A stretch of 64,000 bases of DNA from Roseovarius sp. (GCA_027493545.1 JAOSKR010000003.1:615360-679359), one strand, 5' to 3'. Numbered from the stretch's first letter, positions 53,715-64,000 are shown. Numbers and translations: made by a program. The notes: generated by a model not told the origin, from the sequence alone.

Positions 53715-55762
53715 ATGCGGATTGACCGCCTCTTGTGGGGGCTGGCGCTGGGCCTCTTTCTGGCGGCACTGGCGCGCGACGGGTTTGACCGTTGGGTGGC
53801 GGCGACCGAGCTGCCCGGCCTCATCGCCGAGACCTCGACCGAAATGCGCGACCGCGACGGCGCGCTGCTGCGGCTCTATACGGTAGAGAACGGACGCTGG
53901 CGATTGTCGGTCGGCGCGGCCGGAGTCGATCCGCGCTACCTGGAGATGCTGATCGCCTATGAGGACCGGCGTTTCCACCGCCATTCCGGGGTCGATCCGC
54001 TGGCGCTCATGCGTGCGGCGGGGCAGGCGATGGCACGGGGCCGGGTCGTTTCGGGCGGCTCGACGCTCACCATGCAGGTGGCGCGGCTTCTGGAGGACAG
54101 CGGCACTGGTAGCTGGGCCGGCAAGCTGCGGCAGATACGCGTGGCGCTGGCGCTCGAGCGCCGGCTCGACAAGGCGCGCATCCTCGATCTCTATCTTTCC
54201 CGCGCGCCATTTGGCGGCAACCTCGAAGGAGTGCGGGCGGCGACGCTGGCGTGGTTCGGCAAGGAGCCCGCGCGCCTCACCCCGGCCGAGGCCGCGCTTC
54301 TGGTGGCGCTGCCGCAATCGCCCGAGGCGCGTCGCCCCGACCGCGCGCCCGCGGCCGCCCGCGCCGCCCGCGACCGGGTGCTGGCGCGGATGACCAGCGC
54401 CGGTGTGCTGAGCCTTGAGGCGGCCGCCGCCGCGCGTACCGAGCCGGTGCCGACCGCGCGCATCCCGTTCCCGGCGTTCGCCCCGCACCTGACCGACCTC
54501 GCCCGCCGGCAGGCGCCGCTGGCGCCGGTCCAGCGGCTGACGCTCAGCCGCGATCTTCAGCACAGCCTCGAGACGCTGGCGCGCGCCAGCCTGCGCGGCT
54601 TGCCCGAAGAGGTCTCGGTCGCCATCGTGGTGGCCGATCACCGCACCGGCGAGATCCTCGCCTCGGTGGGCTCGCCCGGCTACGGCGCGGACGAGGACCG
54701 GCACGGCTTCGTCGACATGGCCCGCGCGGTGCGCTCGCCGGGCTCGACGCTCAAGCCCTTGATCTACGCGCTCGCGTTCGACCGCGGGCTGGCGCATCCC
54801 CAAACGCTGATCGACGACCGCCCGGTCGCGTTCGGATCCTACGCGCCGCGCAATTTCGACGGGGCGTATCGCGGCCAGCTGACAGTGGCCGAGGCGCTGC
54901 GGCTGTCGCTCAACATCCCCGTGGTGACGCTGCTGGACGAGATCGGCCCGGCGCATCTCATCGATGCCATGCGCCGCGCCGGGGTCGAGGCGCGATTGCC
55001 GGGCGGGCAGGCCGGGCTGGCGGTGGCGCTGGGCGGTGTCGGCGTGACCTTGACCGACCTGGTGCAGCTTTACGCGATGCTGGCGCATGGCGGCACCGCG
55101 CGGCCGCTCGGCTGGCGGGCCGAAGAGGCGGCGGAGGCGGAGACGCCGCGCATTGTGGGGCGTGCGGCAGCGTGGCAGGTGGGCGACATCCTCGCCGGTC
55201 TGACGCCGCCCCCCGGCGCCCCGCGCGGGCGCATTGCCTACAAGACCGGCACCTCCTACGGCCACCGCGACGCCTGGGCGCTGGGCTTTGACGGGGCGCA
55301 TGTCGCCGGGGTCTGGATCGGGCGCGCCGACGGCACACCGGTGCCGGGCGCATTCGGCGGCAATCTGGCGGCGCCGATTCTTTTCGACGCGTTCCAGCGG
55401 CTCAGGCCGGCCGCCGACCCGCTGCCGCCGCCGCCGCCCGAGACGCTGACCGTCTCGACCGCCGAACTGCCACAGCCGCTGCGCCGCTTTACCGGGCGCG
55501 AGGCGGTCTTCGCCCCGGCCGGGGACGCGCCCAAGCTGGTCTTTCCGCCCGCCGGCGCGCGGCTGCCGGTCGAGGGCGGTGCGCTGCCGGTCAAGCTGCG
55601 CGACGGCACGCCGCCCTTTACCTGGATGGCCGACGGCGCCCCGGTGCTGACCGGCGCGCGGCGGCGCGAGGCGGTGATCGAGGGCTCGCGCGGGGGTTCT
55701 CCACCCTGTCGGTGATCGACGCCGAGGGCCGCGCCGACCGGGTGACGATCTGGATCGACTGA
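53715..55762 (+). CDS. pbpC: penicillin-binding protein 1C (1-nt deletion at the 3' end)
   Basis: Bifunctional GT51/transpeptidase, 682 aa when corrected. N-terminal membrane anchor; glycosyltransferase motifs YEDRRFHRHSGVDPLALMRA and GGSTLTMQVARLL; transpeptidase SPGSTLKPLIYALAF (SxxK), RLSLNIPVVTLLD (SxN), AYKTGTSYGHRDAWALG (KTG); C-terminal BiPBP domain. A missing G at ~55692-55696 ends the frame early; the other frame reads FSTLSVIDAEGRADRVTIWI and stops at TGA 55762. Paired with the alpha-2-macroglobulin gene upstream, a partnership thought to protect and repair damaged cell envelope. Confidence 0.93.
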
Positions 55763-55785
55763 GCAAGGGCTGAAGAGCCTTTGGA

Positions 55786-55816
55786 TAAGACCAGATTGCG
55801 CCATGCCTAAGGCCAG
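55786..55816 (-). promoter_or_regulatory. TauR-type direct-repeat operator upstream of tauR
   Basis: Minus-strand repeats CTGGCCTTA (55816-55808) and CTGGTCTTA (55794-55786), offset 22 bp, i.e. about two helical turns. This matches the CTGGAC(T/C)TAA-like direct repeats known for TauR of Rhodobacter capsulatus, here with C/T at position 5-6. Confidence 0.55.
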
Positions 55817-55849
55817 TCTAGAGTTAGCCTGACATTTCAAATCCGCTTT

Positions 55850-55911
55850 TGCCCGGCGTGCTTTGCGGGCCGGGCATGCACCCGCCCGCCTCACGGCAGG
55901 CGGACGCCCCC
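55850..55911 (+). repeat. partial family B repeat
   Basis: 'gcccggcgtgctttgcgggccgggc' hairpin followed by 'atgcacccgcccgcctcacggcaggcgga', resembling the first half of the 29320 copy. The second half is absent. Confidence 0.4.
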
Positions 55912-55945
55912 AGAAACCGATGCCAAAGGACACAGGCTCGTCACC

Positions 55946-57409
55946 ATGGCCATCCCCGTCGAAACCTTCTTTCTCGATCCAGAGGCCGAGGGCACGCTGC
56001 AGGCACAAATCCGGCAGATGATCGCCGGTGGCATCCTGTCGGGCAGGCTGCGCAAGGGCGAAAGGCTGCCCTCGTCGCGGCGGCTGGCGCGGCACCTGGG
56101 CGTCAGCCGCATCACCGTGACGCTGGCCTACACAGATCTGCTTGCCTCCGACTATCTCGAGGCCCGCGACCGGTCCGGCCATTACGTCTCGATGAACGCG
56201 CCCGAGCCGCCGCGGCTCGCCGCGCGCCACCCGGGAGATGACCGCATCGACTGGACCCGGGCGCTGGGGCGAAGGTTCACCGGCGGCGCCGCGCCGGACA
56301 AGCCGCACGACTGGTCGCGCTACCGCTACCCCTTCATCTACGGGCAGAGCGACGCCACCCTTTTCGATCACGCCAACTGGCGGCACTGTGCGCTCAGGGC
56401 GCTGGGGCAGCGGGACTTCCTGACCCCGGCCGCCGATCTCTACGACCAGGACGACCCGAGGCTGGTCGAGTTCATCGCCCGCCATACCCTGCCCCGGCGC
56501 GGCATTCTCGCCCGGCCCGAGGAAATCCTGGTGACGATGGGGGCGCAGAACGCGCTGTGGCTGACCGCCCAGTGCTGCTGACCCAGCGCCGCACGGCGGT
56601 GGCCGAGGAACCCTGCTATCATGCCCTGCGCGACATTTTGCGCCAGACCCGCTGCCACGTGGCGCCGGTGCCGGTGGACCGCGACGGGCTGCCGCCCGAG
56701 GCGCTGCCGGGGCATGCCGACGTGATCTTCACCACCCCGAGCCACCAGTCGCCCACCAACGCCACCATGCCGCTGGCGCGGCGCCGCGCGCTCCTGCGCC
56801 GGGCGCGCGAGATGGAGGCGCTGATCGTCGAGGACGATTACGAATTCGAGATGGCGTTTCTGCGCGCGCCCCTGCCGGCGCTGAAATCGCTCGATCGCGA
56901 CGGAAGGGTGATCTATGTCGGCAGCTTTTCCAAGTCGGTGTTTCCGGGGCTGCGGCTGGGCTATCTGGTCGGCCCCGAGCCGTTCATCCGCGAGGCGCGC
57001 GCGCTCAGGCTCAGCGTCTACCGCCACCCGCCCGGCCATGTTCAGCGCACCGCCGCCTATTTCCTCGGTCTGGGGCACTACGACAGCCTGATCCGGCGGA
57101 TGGGCCGGGTGCTGGCCGGGCGGCGCCGGGCGATGGAGGCGGCGCTCGCGGCGCACGGGCTGGCGGTCGAGGGGGCGCGGTGTCTTCGGCGGCAGCTCGA
57201 TCTGGATGCGGGCGCCGGCGGCGGTGGATACCGAGGCGCTGGACGCGCGGCTGCGTGAACGCGGGGTGCTGATCGAGCCCGGCCGGCCGTTCTTTCATGC
57301 CGCCGACCCGCCGCGCAACTACTACCGGCTGGCCTATTCCTCGATTCCGGCCGAAAGCATCGGCGCCGGCATAGACCTGTTGGCCGAAGAATTGTCCGAA
57401 CCGGCCTGA
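55946..57409 (+). CDS. tauR: MocR/GntR-type regulator of taurine use, TauR-like (two compensating indels)
   Basis: 487 aa. N-terminal winged helix LRKGERLPSSRRLARHLGVS and RITVTLAYTDL; then an aminotransferase fold with the PLP-lysine in YVGSFSKSVFPGLRLGYLVG. Indels: a missing G at ~56573 (ALWLTAQ[V]LLTQRRTAVAEE) and an extra C at ~57177-57180 (AVEGAGVFGGSSIWMRAP). Immediately upstream of xsc with matching direct-repeat operators on both sides, so TauR (activator of taurine catabolism in R. capsulatus) is the natural assignment. Family certain, specificity by context. Confidence 0.82.
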
Positions 57410-57417
57410 CCACCGTC

Positions 57418-57455
57418 GAACTGGCCATAACCCGGTATGTGAACTGGCCCTGTAA
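57418..57455 (+). promoter_or_regulatory. TauR-type direct-repeat operator upstream of xsc
   Basis: GAACTGGCC occurs at 57418-57426 (continuing ATAA) and 57441-57449 (continuing CTGTAA), offset 23 bp. Same CTGGCC...TAA pattern as the pair upstream of tauR, opposite orientation. It lies in the 114-nt tauR-xsc gap, 70 nt before the xsc start. Confidence 0.6.
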
Positions 57456-57523
57456 TCCGCCCGGCCGCTGCCGTAGGTTCACGCCAGCCCGCGGCCCCGC
57501 GGGCCCGGACCTGGAGACGCGCC

Positions 57524-59297
57524 ATGAAGATGACCACCGAGGAAGCCTTCGTCAAAACCCTGCAGATGCACGGCATCAATGATGCCTTCGGCATCATCGG
57601 GTCGGCCTTCATGCCGATTTCCGACCTGTTTCCGCGCGCCGGCATCCGGTTCTGGGACTGCGCGCACGAGGGCTCGGGCGGGATGATGGCCGACGGCTAT
57701 ACCCGCGCCAGCGGCCGCATGGCGATGATGATCGCCCAGAACGGCCCCGGCATCACCAATTTCGTCACTGCGGTCAAGACCGCCTACTGGAACCACACGC
57801 CGCTGCTGCTGGTCACGCCGCAGGCCGCCAACCGGACCATCGGCCAGGGCGGGTTTCAGGAGGTCGAGCAGATGCGGCTCTTTGCCGACATGGTCGCGTA
57901 CCAGGAAGAGGTGCGCGACCCTGCCCGTATCGCCGAGGTGCTGAACCGGGTGATCCTCAAGGCGCGCCGCGCCAGCGCGCCGGCGCAGATCAACGTGCCG
58001 CGCGATTTCTGGACCCGCGTGATCGACATCGACCTGCCGGCCGTGGTCGAATTCGAGCGTCCGGCGGGCGGCGAAGCGGCCATCAACGAGGCGGCCGGAC
58101 TGCTGGCGCAGGCCCGGTTCCCGGTGATCCTGAACGGTGCCGGCGTGGTGCTGGCCGGCGCCATTCCGCTCTCGCAGGCGCTGGCCGAGCGACTGGAGGC
58201 GCCGGTCTGCGTGGGCTACCAGCACAACGACGCCTTTCCGGGCTCGCATCCGCTCTTCGCCGGGCCGCTGGGCTATAACGGATCGAAAGCGGCGATGGAA
58301 CTGATCGCCGGGGCGGACGTGGTGCTGGCGCTCGGCACCGGGCTCAACCCGTTCTCTACCCTGCCGGGCTATGGCATCGACTATTGGCCCAAGGACGCGA
58401 AGATCATCCAGGTCGACCTCAACCCCGACCGCATCGGGCTGACCAAGCGCGTGAGTGTCGGCATCAATGGCGATGCCGGCAAGGTGGCCAATGCGATCCT
58501 GGCGCGGCTGCCCGAGGGTGCCGGCGACAAGGGCCGAGAGGAGCGCCGGGCGATTGTCGCGCAGACCAAATCGGCCTGGGCGCAGCAGCTTGCCTCGATG
58601 GATCACGAGGATGACGACCCCGGCACCACCTGGAACCAGCGTGCCCGCGCCGCCGAAACCCGACTGGATGTCGCCCCGCATGGCCTGGCGCGCGATCCAG
58701 GCGGCGCTGCCGCGCGAGGCGATCATCTCGTCCGACATCGGCAACAACTGCGCCATCGGCAACGCCTATCCCAGCTTCGAGGCGGGGCGGAAGTACCTCG
58801 CCCCCGGGCTTTTCGGTCCCTGCGGCTATGGCCTGCCCGCCATCGTCGGTGCCAAGATCGGCTGTCCGGATGTGCCGGTGGTGGGCTTTGCCGGCGACGG
58901 TGCCTTCGGCATCGCGGCGACCGAACTCACGGCCATCGGGCGCCCCGAATGGCCGGCGATCACCCAGGTCGTCTTTCGCAACTACCAGTGGGGGGCGGAA
59001 AAGCGCAACTCGACGCTCTGGTACGACGACAATTTCGTCGGCACCGAGCTCGACGAGGGCGTGAGCTATGCCGGTATCGCCCGGGCCTGTGGCCTGCAGG
59101 GCGTGGTGGCGCGCACCATGGACGAGCTGACCGAGGCGCTGGCGCAGGCGATCAAGGACCAGAAGGCCGGAAAGACCACGCTGATCGAGGCGATGATCAA
59201 TCAGGAGCTGGGCGAGCCCTTCCGCCGCGACGCGATGACCAGGCCGGTGGAGGTGGCCGGCATCGATCCGGCCGACATGCAGCCGCAACGGGCCTGA
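57524..59297 (+). CDS. xsc: sulfoacetaldehyde acetyltransferase (1-nt insertion)
   Basis: Thiamine-diphosphate enzyme: sulfoacetaldehyde + phosphate gives acetyl phosphate + sulfite. MKMTTEEAFVKTLQMHGIND, AFGIIGSAFMPISDLFPRAG, the TPP-glutamate region CAHEGSGGMMADGYTRASGR, QNGPGITNFVTAVKTAYWNH. One indel at ~58640-58660 shifts to KPDWMSPRMAWRAIQAALPR, then the cofactor motif VGFAGDGAFGIAATELTAIG ... FRNYQWGAEKRNSTLWYDDN. The corrected 590 aa equals the family length. Central gene of taurine/isethionate/sulfolactate dissimilation. Confidence 0.95.
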
Positions 59298-59303
59298 GCC
59301 GGA

Positions 59304-60156
59304 TCAGCCCAGCATCGCCGCCACCGCCGTGGCGGCCACGATATCGTCGGCGCTGGCCCCGCGGCTGAGATCGCAGACGGGCCGGCGAAAACCCTGAAGA
59401 AACGGGCCGAGCGCCTGCGCGCCGGCCAGCTCCTGGCACAGCTTGTAGGCGATGTTGCCGGCATCCGAGGGAGGGAAAGATCAGGACATTGGAGTCGCCC
59501 CGGCCCATCCCCTTGCGCTCCGCGATCGCGGCATTGACCGCGGCGTCGGCCTGCACCGGGCCGGTGAAGCCGGTGGCGTCGGCGGCGGCGCGCACCCGCT
59601 CGACGCTGTCGCCGCTGCCCGATTGCCCGGTCGAGAACGAAAGCATCGCCACCCGCGCCGTGCCCAGAAGCGCCCGCGCGCTGCGTTCCGAGGCGCGCGC
59701 AATACTGGCCAGCGCCGCGGCATCGGGCGCGACGTTCACCGCGCAGTCGGCAAAGATCATCTCGCGCCCGTCGGCGAACAGCATCGCGAAGAACGACGAC
59801 GGTGTCGTCACCCCCTCAGTGAGGCCGATGACCATCGCCGCCGCCTCGATCACCCGCCGCGTCGGTGCATCGGCCCCGGCCACCATCATCTCGGCCTCAC
59901 CCGCCGTGACCATCGCCGCGGCCCGGTACAAGGGCCTTGCGATCAGCCGGCGGGCGATGCCTTCCTTCATGCCGCGCGCTTCTGCCAGGGCCGCGACCAG
60001 CGATGCCGATGGCTCGGCCAGCGGCACCGGCCGGCAAAGCCCGTCGCCCGCAAGCCGGCGGATGGCCTCGGCCACGCGCGCGTCCCCGGCCTCGGGAAAT
60101 ACCACCCGCGGGCAGCGTTTGCGCGCCCGCTCGAAAGCCTCGTCAAGAAGCGCCAT
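59304..60156 (-). CDS. pta: phosphate acetyltransferase (short form, 1-nt insertion)
   Basis: Converts acetyl phosphate from Xsc to acetyl-CoA. 283 aa from ATG 60156 (MALLDEAFERARKRCPRVVF). Only the PTA_PTB domain is present, no DRTGG/CobB-like N-terminal part. Family text: EGVTTPSSFFAMLFADGREM, FADCAVNVAPDAAALASIAR, LSFSTGQSGSGDSVERVRAA, GPVQADAAVNAAIAERKG. An extra G at ~59465-59466 shifts the frame; the end reads DAGNIAYKLCQELAGAQALG, PFLQGFRRPVCDLSRGASAD. Convergent with xsc rather than downstream of it on the same strand. Confidence 0.92.
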
Positions 60157-60188
60157 GGCACCCTCCCCGCAGTGCAAAGGAGCCTGAA

Positions 60189-61322
60189 ATGACCGATACC
60201 GTCAAGATCAACCGGGGCCTCAAGGGCGTCTATTTCGAGCGCTCGGCCGTCAGCGACATCGACGGCGCGGCGGGCGAGTTGAGCTATCGCGGCTATTCCA
60301 TCCACGATCTGGCCACGCAATCGAGCTTCGAGGAAGTGTGCTATCTGCTGATCCACGGCGAATTGCCCGATGCGCGCCAGATGGCCGAATTCGATGCCGC
60401 GCTGAAGGCGGCGCGCACGCTGCCGGGTGCGGTCCGCGAGATCATCGCGGCCTGCAAGGACGGCCATCCGATGGACGTGCTGCGCACCGCCGTCTCGGCG
60501 CTGGCCGCGCTCGAGCCGCAGAGCCGCGAGACCGGCGAGGACGCCTTTGTCGCCAACGGCATCCGGCTGACCGCGCAGGTTCCGATGATCGTCGCCGCCC
60601 ATCACGCGATCCGCCGGGGCCGCGATCCGGTCGCCCCCGACCCCGAACTGGGCCATGCTGCCAACTGGCTGTGGATGCTGAAGGGCGAGATGCCTTCGGA
60701 TGCGGCGGCGCGTCTGGCGGATGTGGATTTCATCCTGCACGCCGAACACGGCGCCAACGCCTCGAGCTTTGCCGCCCGCGTCACCGTCGGCACCGAGGCC
60801 AACCTGCACGGAGCCATCGTCACCGCGCTATCGACGCTGGCCGGCCCGGCGCATGGCGGTGCGGCCGAGGACGTGATGAAGATGGTCCACGAGATCGGCA
60901 AGCCCGAGAACGCCGCCGCCTATGTCAGGGCCAGGCGCGCCGCGCGCGAGGCGGTCACCGGGTTCGGCCACCGCGTCTATCGCCGCGAAGACCCGCGCGC
61001 CCGCCACATGCGCGAGGGCGTCCGCCGGCTGGGCGAGGAGATGGGCGCGCCGGAATGGTACGAGATCCTGCAGGCCGTGGTCGAGGCGATGAAGCCCTAT
61101 GCCCGCCACGGGCTGAACGTGAACGTGGATTTCTATTCCGGCGTGATCTACCAGCTGCATGGCATCCCGATGGATCTCTATGTGCCGATCTTCGCCATCG
61201 GCCGCATGCCCGGCTGGGTGATCCAGTGCATCGAACAACAGCGCCGAAACATCCTGATCCGCCCGCTCACGCTCTATGACGGGCCAGGGCCGCGCCGCTA
61301 TGTCCCGATGAAGGATCGCTGA
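60189..61322 (+). CDS. citrate synthase (2-methylcitrate/citrate synthase type)
   Basis: 377 aa, intact, AAAGGAG (60176-60182) before ATG 60189. INRGLKGVYFERSAVSDIDG, LSYRGYSIHDLATQSSFEEV; catalytic residues in ILHAEHGANASSFAARVTVG, VTGFGHRVYRREDPRARHMR and NVNVDFYSGVIYQLHGIP. The short length and motif style match the archaeal/Gram-positive-like citrate and methylcitrate synthases rather than the long NADH-sensitive GltA. It could use acetyl-CoA from Pta or propionyl-CoA. Divergent from pta, sharing a 32-nt gap. Confidence 0.9.
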   Translation: MTDTVKINRGLKGVYFERSAVSDIDGAAGELSYRGYSIHDLATQSSFEEVCYLLIHGELPDARQMAEFDAALKAARTLPGAVREIIAACKDGHPMDVLRTAVSALAALEPQSRETGEDAFVANGIRLTAQVPMIVAAHHAIRRGRDPVAPDPELGHAANWLWMLKGEMPSDAAARLADVDFILHAEHGANASSFAARVTVGTEANLHGAIVTALSTLAGPAHGGAAEDVMKMVHEIGKPENAAAYVRARRAAREAVTGFGHRVYRREDPRARHMREGVRRLGEEMGAPEWYEILQAVVEAMKPYARHGLNVNVDFYSGVIYQLHGIPMDLYVPIFAIGRMPGWVIQCIEQQRRNILIRPLTLYDGPGPRRYVPMKDR

Positions 61323-61447
61323 ACATGCGTCGCGCATCCGCGCCGGCGGGCGGAACCCGTGTTTGGCCAGACCGCCCCGCGCCGGAACGCCTTTACGATT
61401 CAGCCCCTGGTTGCCTAGCGTGTGCCGACGCGACGAGAAAGCAGCCC
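61323..61447. other. gltA-like/soeA intergenic region
   Basis: 125 nt. No clear terminator and no CTGGCC-type repeat found here; a promoter for soeA is presumed but not identifiable. Confidence 0.3.
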
Positions 61448-64000
61448 ATGATGCACCCCGAGCCGCATATCGAAACCTCGCCGGCGGTCTCCGACGAGGT
61501 ACGCCGAACGACCTGCTACATGTGCGCCTGCCGCTGCGGCATCGACGTGCACATGAAGACCGGTCCCGATGGCAGGAAACGGGTGGCCTATATCGAGGGC
61601 AACCGCGACCACCCGGTCAACCGCGGCGTCCTTTGCGCCAAGGGCAGCGCCGGGATCATGCAGGTCAACGCGCCCTCGCGGCTGCGCGCGCCGCTCAGGC
61701 GTGTCGGTCCCCCGCGGCTCGGGCCAGTTCGAGGAAATCACCTGGGAGGAGGCGCTCAAGACCGCCACCCGGTGGCTCGGCCGCATCCGCGAGGACGACC
61801 CCAAACGGCTGGCCTTCTTCACCGGCCGCGACCAGAGCCAGTCCTTCACCGGCTTCTGGGCACAGAACTTCGGCACTCCCAACCATGCGGCGCATGGCGG
61901 ATTCTGCTCGGTCAACATGGCGGCGGCGGGCATCTACACGATGGGCGGATCGTTCTGGGAATTCGGCCAGCCCGACTGGGAGCGCACCCGCCTCCTCATG
62001 CTTTTTGGCGTGGCCGAGGACCACGACAGCAACCCCATCAAGATGGGGATCGCGCGGCTCAAGGAACGCGGCGCGCGGATCATCGCGGTCAACCCGGTGC
62101 GCACCGGCTACAACGCCGTGGCCGACGACTGGGTCGGCATCACGCCGGGCACCGACGGGCTCTTGGTTCTGGCGCTGGTGCATTGCCTGCTCAGGGCGGG
62201 GCGGATCGATCTCGACTATCTGGCGCGCTACACCAATGCGCCGTTTCTGGTGAACCGCGATTCCAACTCCGCGGATTTCGGGCTCTTCCTGCGCGACGGC
62301 ACCGGCACGCCGCAGGTGATCGACCGCGTGACCGGCGATCTTGCCCCGTTCGACCGCCCCGGCGTGCGCCCCGATCTCGCGGCCGCCCATCGCGACGGCG
62401 CCATCACCCACAAGCCGGTGATGCACCTCATCGCCGCGCGCTACCTGTCGCGGGACTACGCCCCCGAGGCGGTGGCCGACCGCTGCGGCGTGCCCGCCGG
62501 CCGCATCCGCGCCATCGCCGCCGAGCTGGCGAGGGTGGCGTTTGACGAGGAGATCGTGCTCGACCGGCCATGGACCGACTTTCGCGGCGAGACCCACGCG
62601 ACCATGCGCGGCCGGCCGGTCAGCTTTCACGCCATGCGCGGGATTTCGGCCCATTCCAACGGCTTTCAGACCGCCCGCGCGCTGCATCTGCTGCAGATCC
62701 TGCTCGGCAGCGTCGAGGTGCCCGGCGGCTTTCGCTTCAAGCCGCCCTATCCCAGGCCGGTCCCGGCGCATCCCGTGCCGCATTTCAGAGCCGCGCCGGG
62801 ACGTCCGCTTGACGGACCGCATCTGGGCTATCCGCGCGGACCCGAGGATCTCGCGCTCGACGAGGACGGCCGCCCGGCGCGCATCGACAAGGCGTTTTCC
62901 TGGGAGCATCCGCTCTCGGCGCACGGGCTCATGCACATGGTCATCGCCAATGCCCATGCCGGTGATCCCTACCCGATCGACACGCTCTTTCTCTACATGG
63001 CGAACATGGCCTGGAACTCGTCGATGAGCACGGCCCGGGTGATGGAGATGCTCACCGACACCAATGATGCGGGCGACTATGTGATCCCGCGGATCATCTG
63101 TTCGGACGCCTACGCCTCGGAAATGGTCGCCTATGCCGATCTGGTGCTGCCTGACACCACCTATCTGGAACGCCACGACTGCATCTCGCTGCTGGACCGT
63201 CCCATCAGCGACGCCGACGCCGCGGCCGACGCTATCCGCTGGCCGGTGATCGAGCCCGACCGCCCCGGCCACGAAGGCGTGCGCGGCTTTCAGAGCGTGT
63301 TGATCGACCTCGCCAGCCGGCTGAAACTGCCCGGCTTCGTCGATGACGCCGGCGCGCCGCTTTATGCCGACTATGCCGATTACATCACCCGGCACGAGCG
63401 CAAGCCGGGCATCGGGCCGCTGGCGGGGTGGCGGCTGGGGCGCTCGGGGCTGACGCATGGTCGCGGCGCGCCCAATCCCAAGCAGCTGCAAAGCTACATC
63501 GCCAATGGCGGCTTCTTCGTGAAACCCATCCCCCCCGAGGCCGCCTACATGAAGCCCCGGAACCGCGCCTATCAGGACTGGGCCGTCGGCATGGGGCTCT
63601 GCGACCGCCCGCAGCCTTATGTCTTCGACCTCTATTCCGAGACCATGCGCCGCTTTCAGCGCGCCGCCGAAGGCCACGGAGAGATACAGCCCCCCGAGCA
63701 TCTGCGCGCCCGCCTCAAGGCGGCGATGGACCCGCTGCCGGTCTGGTACGCGCCCTTCGGGGACGAGAGCGTGGACGCGGAGGAATATCCGCTCCACGCG
63801 CTGACCCAGCGGCCGATGGCGATGTATCACAGCTGGGGCTCGCAGAACGCCTGGCTGCGCCAGATCCACGGCGAGAACCCGCTCTACCTGCCCACCGGGG
63901 TGTGGCGGGCGCATGGCTTTGCCGAGGGTGACTGGGCGCGCGTCACCTCGGCGCATGGGGCAATCGTGGTGCCGGTGGCGCACATGGCCGCGCTCAACCC
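61448..64000 (+). CDS. soeA: molybdopterin oxidoreductase, probable sulfite dehydrogenase subunit SoeA (partial, one indel)
   Basis: Starts ATG 61448 (MMHPEPHIETSPAVSDEVRR) and runs off the window. The N-terminal 4Fe-4S site is RTTCYMCACRCGIDVHMK plus NRGVLCAKGSAGIM (C-x2-C-x3-C...C). A 5-C run at 61709-61713 has one C too many; the correct frame continues GPRGSGQFEEITWEEALKTA, FFTGRDQSQSFTGFWAQNFG, LLMLFGVAEDHDSNPIKMGI and is open to 64000, entering the C-terminal molybdopterin dinucleotide-binding domain. No Tat signal, so cytoplasmic. Context (tauR-xsc-pta) points to SoeABC; soeBC would lie beyond the edge. Other DMSO-reductase-family functions cannot be excluded from sequence alone. Confidence 0.78.

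Noticed and set aside
61695-63983. 762-codon minus-strand open frame opposite soeA
   Set aside because: Composition is that of an antisense GC frame (His/Arg/Ala/Gly rich); the plus strand carries clear molybdopterin oxidoreductase motifs.

Overview
High-GC alphaproteobacterial chromosome fragment, most likely Rhodobacterales (Rhodobacteraceae/Paracoccaceae/Roseobacter group). The basis is gene content: an L3 protein with a long Ala/Glu-rich tail, a merged str-S10-spc ribosomal cluster, a PAN-domain alpha-2-macroglobulin next to pbpC, and a tauR-xsc-pta-soeA sulfonate module. No rRNA, tRNA or CRISPR array was seen.

Layout. 1-6.4 kb: fatty-acid/SDR genes (minus), a DUF2125 protein, pmbA, an inositol-monophosphatase family gene, and an IS1595-type transposase remnant that runs straight into an EamA exporter gene. 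6.5-22.1 kb: rpsL-rpsG-fusA-tuf-rpsJ-rplC-rplD-rplW, then an AT-richer insert with a small membrane protein, then rplB-rpsS-rplV-rpsC-rplP, then a 0.7 kb spacer with a terminator, a repeat and a promoter, then rpmC to rpmD and a terminator. The usual rplO-secY continuation is absent. 22-36.7 kb: housekeeping genes (dadA, dapB, rbfA, truB, glycerate kinase, kpsF, pncA, UDG, pncB). 36.8-39 kb: a small surface-polysaccharide group (glycosyltransferase, FkbM methyltransferase, polysaccharide deacetylase). 39-47.8 kb: arfB behind an apparent attenuating leader, mepA, UMF1-type MFS, YggT, recQ, yaaA, and a hybrid histidine kinase. 48-55.8 kb: alpha-2-macroglobulin plus pbpC. 55.8-64 kb: taurine/sulfoacetaldehyde dissimilation (tauR with direct-repeat operators on both sides, xsc, pta, a citrate synthase, and soeA running off the end).

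Two things govern how the window should be read. First, about thirty single-base indels, mostly in G/C or A/T homopolymers, break the frames of conserved genes including fusA, rplV, rpsQ, truB, xsc and soeA. A ~105-base tract in fusA is corrupted beyond recognition. This looks like sequencing/consensus error, so broken frames are annotated as genes with the indel located, not as pseudogenes. Second, two families of GC-rich intergenic repeats with terminal inverted repeats (one exactly 112 bp in two inverted copies, the other 134-150 bp) occupy many of the intergenic gaps, including those inside the ribosomal cluster.

How the genes work together: Xsc splits sulfoacetaldehyde into acetyl phosphate and sulfite, Pta makes acetyl-CoA, citrate synthase can take that into the TCA cycle, and SoeA (catalytic subunit of a sulfite dehydrogenase) can oxidise the sulfite. 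PncA and PncB form consecutive steps of nicotinamide salvage. PbpC and the alpha-2-macroglobulin are a known periplasmic repair/protection pair.
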